A DNA stretch of 64,000 nucleotides from Alphaproteobacteria bacterium (lineage in GTDB: Bacteria; Pseudomonadota; Alphaproteobacteria; UBA9655): positions 1-64,000 of the forward strand of contig JAIEMB010000020.1 in NCBI GenBank assembly GCA_019752515.1. Direction: 5' to 3'. Positions 63,256 through 64,000 of the stretch are shown one piece after another; positions within the stretch are counted from its first letter, which is position 1; every line of letters starts with the position of its first letter. The notes beneath the pieces are model-generated. The model ran no database searches. It was given only the letters and a program-made list of their open reading frames with translations, and had not been told where the DNA came from. The translations under genes were made by a program, and so were the position numbers.

Positions 63256-63927
63256 TTATATTAACCTCTTCTCCCTTAAAGAGGTATGGCCAAATCGCCC
63301 AATAATCAGATGATCAAGAACATGAATTTCAAGCTCTTGTGCAGCTTTCATAACTTTGCGAGTAATGTCAATATCTGCTTGAGAAGGGGTTGGATCACCG
63401 GAGGGGTGATTGTGAACCATAATAAGGCTTGTGGCCCCAAGTTCGAGCGTTCGTTTTACAACTTCACGGGGGAAAATGGGGGTTCGGTTTATGGTTCCTT
63501 GCTGCTGAATCTCATCCGCAATGATTTTATTCTTTTGATCTAAGAAAAGAAGCCGAAATTGTTCAATTGTTAAATGGGACATACGTGCCCGGCAATAATC
63601 AACAACGGCTTGGCAAGAATGAAGGGTGAGTTGGGTATTTGCTTCTTCACGAACAAGACGGGAGGCAGCTTCGTGTACAGTTTTTAAAGCCACTATTATA
63701 GCCTCTCCTACACCTGTAATGGCTTTAAGTTTTTCTATATCTGCTTGTAGCAGACCTGAAAGACCTCCGCATTCTTGAAGGAGCTTTTTTGCGAGAGGCT
63801 TGACGTCTCCTCGAGGAATTACACCGAAAAGAAGAAGTTCAACCAATTCGTAATCAGGAATAGCCTTTTCCCCCCCTTGTAAGAAGCGTTGCCTTAAGCG
63901 TTTGCGATGGCCCTGATGCTCACTCAT
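63256..63927 (-). CDS. radC: RadC-family (UPF0758/JAMM) protein
   Basis: 223 aa, full length. N-terminal HhH-like region (LLFGVIPRGDVKPLAKKLLQ; KAITGVGEAIIVALK) and C-terminal MPN+/JAMM domain with the metal site HNHPSGDPTPSQAD at about residues 170-185 and the upstream glutamate in QQGTINRTPIFPREVV. Despite the name, its role in repair is unsettled. It overlaps the map stop by 4 nt (ATGA). Confidence 0.94.
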   Translation of the reverse strand: MSEHQGHRKRLRQRFLQGGEKAIPDYELVELLLFGVIPRGDVKPLAKKLLQECGGLSGLLQADIEKLKAITGVGEAIIVALKTVHEAASRLVREEANTQLTLHSCQAVVDYCRARMSHLTIEQFRLLFLDQKNKIIADEIQQQGTINRTPIFPREVVKRTLELGATSLIMVHNHPSGDPTPSQADIDITRKVMKAAQELEIHVLDHLIIGRFGHTSLREKRLI

Positions 63928-64000
63928 AAGGTAAAAATCTCATAACCGGTTGCTGTAACACCTAAGCTATGCTCGAATTGAGCGGATAAGGATTTATCTC
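63924..64000 (-). CDS. map: Methionine aminopeptidase (C-terminal end only)
   Basis: The last 24 codons in the window read SAQFEHSLGVTATGYEIFTL, the standard C-terminus of type I methionine aminopeptidase, with the stop overlapping the radC ATG (ATGA). The rest lies beyond the window edge. Confidence 0.88.
   Translation of the reverse strand, partial: DKSLSAQFEHSLGVTATGYEIFTL

Overview
The window looks like chromosome of a low-GC alphaproteobacterium with a host-associated lifestyle, most likely a Holosporales / Paracaedibacter / Odyssella-type symbiont of amoebae or other protists. This is an inference from gene content, not from a marker gene. The housekeeping genes (secB, glmU-glmS, coaBC-dut, lolCD, map-radC) are ordinary proteobacterial types. 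The accessory half is full of signal-peptide proteins with eukaryote-like or repeat architectures (TPR, coiled coil, OTU-like, beta-propeller, galaxin-like), decayed genes and insertion sequence remnants.

Layout. (1) 1-17640 is an accessory, effector-like region. It holds a partial secreted OTU-like protein, a truncated DUF1016 protein, a photolyase gene split by one in-frame TAG, and a 1331-aa secreted TPR / coiled-coil / CCA-nucleotidyltransferase-like fusion. It continues with a secreted methyltransferase, a tandem pair of secreted membrane proteins, an IS200-like element, a decayed amidoligase-like gene, an IS1595 remnant, small secreted proteins and a six-repeat beta-propeller protein. 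(2) 17647-40861 is one long minus-strand block read from right to left. It starts with an excisionase-like HTH gene, two winged-helix replication-type genes and ssb, then an F-type conjugation system in the order traA-L-E-K-B-V-C-(S26 peptidase)-W-x-U-trbC-N-F-H-G, then a VirD4-type coupling protein. A relBE-like toxin-antitoxin pair sits inside it on the opposite strand, between traF and traH. No relaxase or integrase is visible. (3) 41012-45449 holds an XRE regulator, a membrane-anchored NB-ARC/TPR STAND protein and a degenerate membrane sensor kinase. (4) 45658-64000 is core genome: tRNA-Lys, an EamA transporter, secB, glmU-glmS, a DsbA-like protein, NhaC with a LysR regulator, a secreted choloylglycine-hydrolase-like enzyme, coaBC-dut-SH3, an MBOAT/SGNH-like pair, lolCD, a galaxin-like Cys-rich protein, radC and the end of map.

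How it fits together. The tra genes overlap by 1-23 nt almost throughout, so they are probably one translationally coupled operon for a membrane-spanning pilus/secretion channel. Its rep-like and ssb genes suggest plasmid or ICE ancestry. Several secreted proteins carry the same kind of signal peptide, ending in a small residue followed by Met and then acidic residues, which suggests one effector-like family. The most unusual items are the secreted TPR/CCA-nucleotidyltransferase fusion, the palindromic repeat that forms the signal-peptide coding ends of traW and traF, the 21-nt iteron-like array inside the rep-like gene, and the antisense toxin-antitoxin pair inside the tra operon.
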